This document shows, piece by piece, positions 22,691 to 23,781 of a stretch of 23,781 nt of DNA. A program made the translations under genes and the position numbers. Below the pieces are notes generated by a model that was not told where the DNA came from, did not search any database, and was given only the letters and a program-made list of their open reading frames with translations. Where the stretch lies: contig USGC01000008.1 of the NCBI GenBank assembly GCA_900554095.1, positions 1 through 23,781 of the forward strand. Direction: 5' to 3'. Position 1 is the stretch's first letter; every line of letters begins with the position of its first letter. Origin of the DNA: an uncultured bacterium (GTDB lineage Bacteria > Cyanobacteriota > Vampirovibrionia > Gastranaerophilales > Gastranaerophilaceae).

Positions 22691-23781
22691 CTACAGGCTC
22701 AAAAGCCGCTCTGCTTCTTGTATTAAAAACTCTTTTCCCGGCTTAACGTCAATAAAATCCCAAGGAAGCGTTTTTTCAAAGGAGTAATTCTCACTTGCAT
22801 AATATTCACTGTTAATGTTATTTTTAACAGCGGCCTCCTTAAAGGCGCCAAGCTTGCCGCCTTTAGTATAAACCTCAATCAAAAAGTCCGTAAAGCTTTC
22901 ATCACCTCGTGAAAGTGCAGCTTGCCAGTAATCCCATTTTATGCTTGAAACATTCGCGCTTATACCAATTTTGTGCATTTCTTTTTTTATTAATTTAGAT
23001 TTGTTTTCCAAAGATTTTGTATTTTCTCGTCCGCACCATTGAAAAGGCGTGTTTGGTTTTGGTACAAAACTTGAAAAACCAAACGATATATCAAATCCTT
23101 TGTGCGCTTGTTTCAGGCGGTTCGCAAGTTCTATCATTTCGTTGATATCGTTCTCAGTTTCTGTCGGAAGCCCGATCATTCCGTAGAATTTAAGTCCTTT
23201 GAGACCGTTTTCTTTTGCAATATCAACAGCATTGAAAATTTGCTCTTGTGTAAGATTTTTATTAATAACTTTTCTCAGCCGCTCACTGCCTGCCTCAATT
23301 GCAAGAGTAGATGTTTTTTGGCCTGCTGCAACTAGTGTTTGGATAATTCCAGGCACAATTGCATCTACACGAAGAGATGACAGGCTCATCTCAATGCTTT
23401 CGCCATTCAAAATACGCTGGTGAATATAGTTGCAAATATCGTTAAATCTTGGATGTGCGCTTATTTGAGCACCGAGAAGCGCAATTTTATTTGTATGTCT
23501 AAGTCCTAAATCAACAGCATTAATAACGTCTTCATACTGAACACTGCGTAAAGGTAGATTCATATAAGAAGCTAAGCAAAATCCGCAGCGATTTGCGCAT
23601 CCTCTTGCAACTTCTACAATAAATGTATTTTTGAAAAACGCCTCCTCACTTATAATTGGTGTGTAAATGCATTCGCTTAAGCGTTTTGTGAGCTTTTTAA
23701 CTTTTTCTTTTGGAAATATCGGCACATAAACGCCTTCAATCTCAGATAGAATTTCTAATATTTCTTTTTTAGACTTGTGGC
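22691..23781 (-). CDS. radical SAM protein, B12-binding type (5' end beyond window)
   Basis: The frame is open from the stop at 22691 to the right edge, 363 codons, so the gene is cut off and the GTG at 23725 is internal, inside an EGVYVPIFPKEKV stretch. The radical SAM cluster motif is GCANRCGFC, with the three Cys supplied from CxxxCxxC, followed by SSLRVD, IEAGSERLR, FYGMIGLPTET and a C-terminal LPWDFIDVKPGKEFL. These match a family of cobalamin-binding radical SAM enzymes of unproved substrate, often near rRNA or tRNA maintenance genes. The missing N-terminus should hold the B12 domain. There is no terminator in the 6-bp gap to the convergent gene. Confidence 0.9.
   Translation of the reverse strand, partial: HKSKKEILEILSEIEGVYVPIFPKEKVKKLTKRLSECIYTPIISEEAFFKNTFIVEVARGCANRCGFCLASYMNLPLRSVQYEDVINAVDLGLRHTNKIALLGAQISAHPRFNDICNYIHQRILNGESIEMSLSSLRVDAIVPGIIQTLVAAGQKTSTLAIEAGSERLRKVINKNLTQEQIFNAVDIAKENGLKGLKFYGMIGLPTETENDINEMIELANRLKQAHKGFDISFGFSSFVPKPNTPFQWCGRENTKSLENKSKLIKKEMHKIGISANVSSIKWDYWQAALSRGDESFTDFLIEVYTKGGKLGAFKEAAVKNNINSEYYASENYSFEKTLPWDFIDVKPGKEFLIQEAERLLSL

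Noticed and set aside
1..23781. CRISPR array, tRNA, rRNA, diversity-generating retroelement or insertion sequence
   Set aside because: No regular repeat-spacer pattern, no tRNA-like or rRNA sequence, no reverse transcriptase or transposase seen.

Overview
The window is an AT-rich, gene-dense stretch of bacterial chromosome. It looks like an uncultured anaerobic, gut-type bacterium. The best guess is the non-photosynthetic cyanobacterial sister group (Melainabacteria/Vampirovibrionia, Gastranaerophilales). That guess rests on remembered features and not on a search: the prepilin signature FTLAEVLITLGIIGVVAAMT, a superoxide reductase plus ferritin pair typical of anaerobes, an AMIN-like periplasmic protein, and surface-type proteins with helical ends. 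There is no CRISPR array, tRNA, rRNA, insertion sequence or intact prophage.

Layout. (1) 1-535: rsmD, translationally coupled to a gene that ends at the left edge. (2) 581-1414: a pilin-like gene whose well-formed start (consensus-like promoter, GGAGG, ATG at 1364) is separated from the pilin body by an 11-C homopolymer in the wrong phase, so it is a candidate phase-variable pilin. (3) 1424-5079: a secreted nuclease-like/double phospholipase-D protein coupled to a YdjC/ChbG-type deacetylase, divergent from a polyprenyl-phosphate glycosyltransferase. (4) 5087-5342: a long-form SRP RNA with an Alu domain, on the minus strand. (5) 5390-6795: a MuF-type zinc-motif protein with a toxin-like C-terminus, followed by a small membrane protein, behind a consensus promoter that reads straight into an intrinsic terminator. 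(6) 6925-7819: superoxide reductase and ferritin, overlapping. (7) 7919-11564: a three-gene unit of receiver-PAS-histidine kinase, LuxR-type response regulator and an exported protein. (8) 11561-15709, minus strand: a HExxH protein and a large GLUG-repeat protein with flagellin-like helical ends, then a GIY-YIG protein and a small Gly/Ser/Cys-rich protein. (9) 15913-17705: an AMIN-like membrane protein and wecB, sharing a bidirectional terminator. (10) 17845-19702: a glutaredoxin-like protein and a full-length hybrid-cluster-protein relative that has lost the metal ligands. (11) 19733-20589: rpsG and rpsL, without fusA/tuf behind them. (12) 20779-23781: an anchored unknown, leuD, a histidine-phosphatase-fold protein with CHG in place of RHG, and the 3' part of a radical SAM gene running off the right edge.

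Themes. Several loci deal with the cell surface: pilin, GLUG protein, glycosyltransferase, WecB and deacetylase. Others deal with oxygen and redox stress: superoxide reductase, ferritin, glutaredoxin and the Hcp relative. Genes are packed tightly, with several ATGA or 8-nt start/stop overlaps and two convergent gene pairs whose stop codons share the same TTAA. A few genes lack a Shine-Dalgarno site and have a -10 box exactly 6 nt before the ATG, which suggests leaderless mRNAs.
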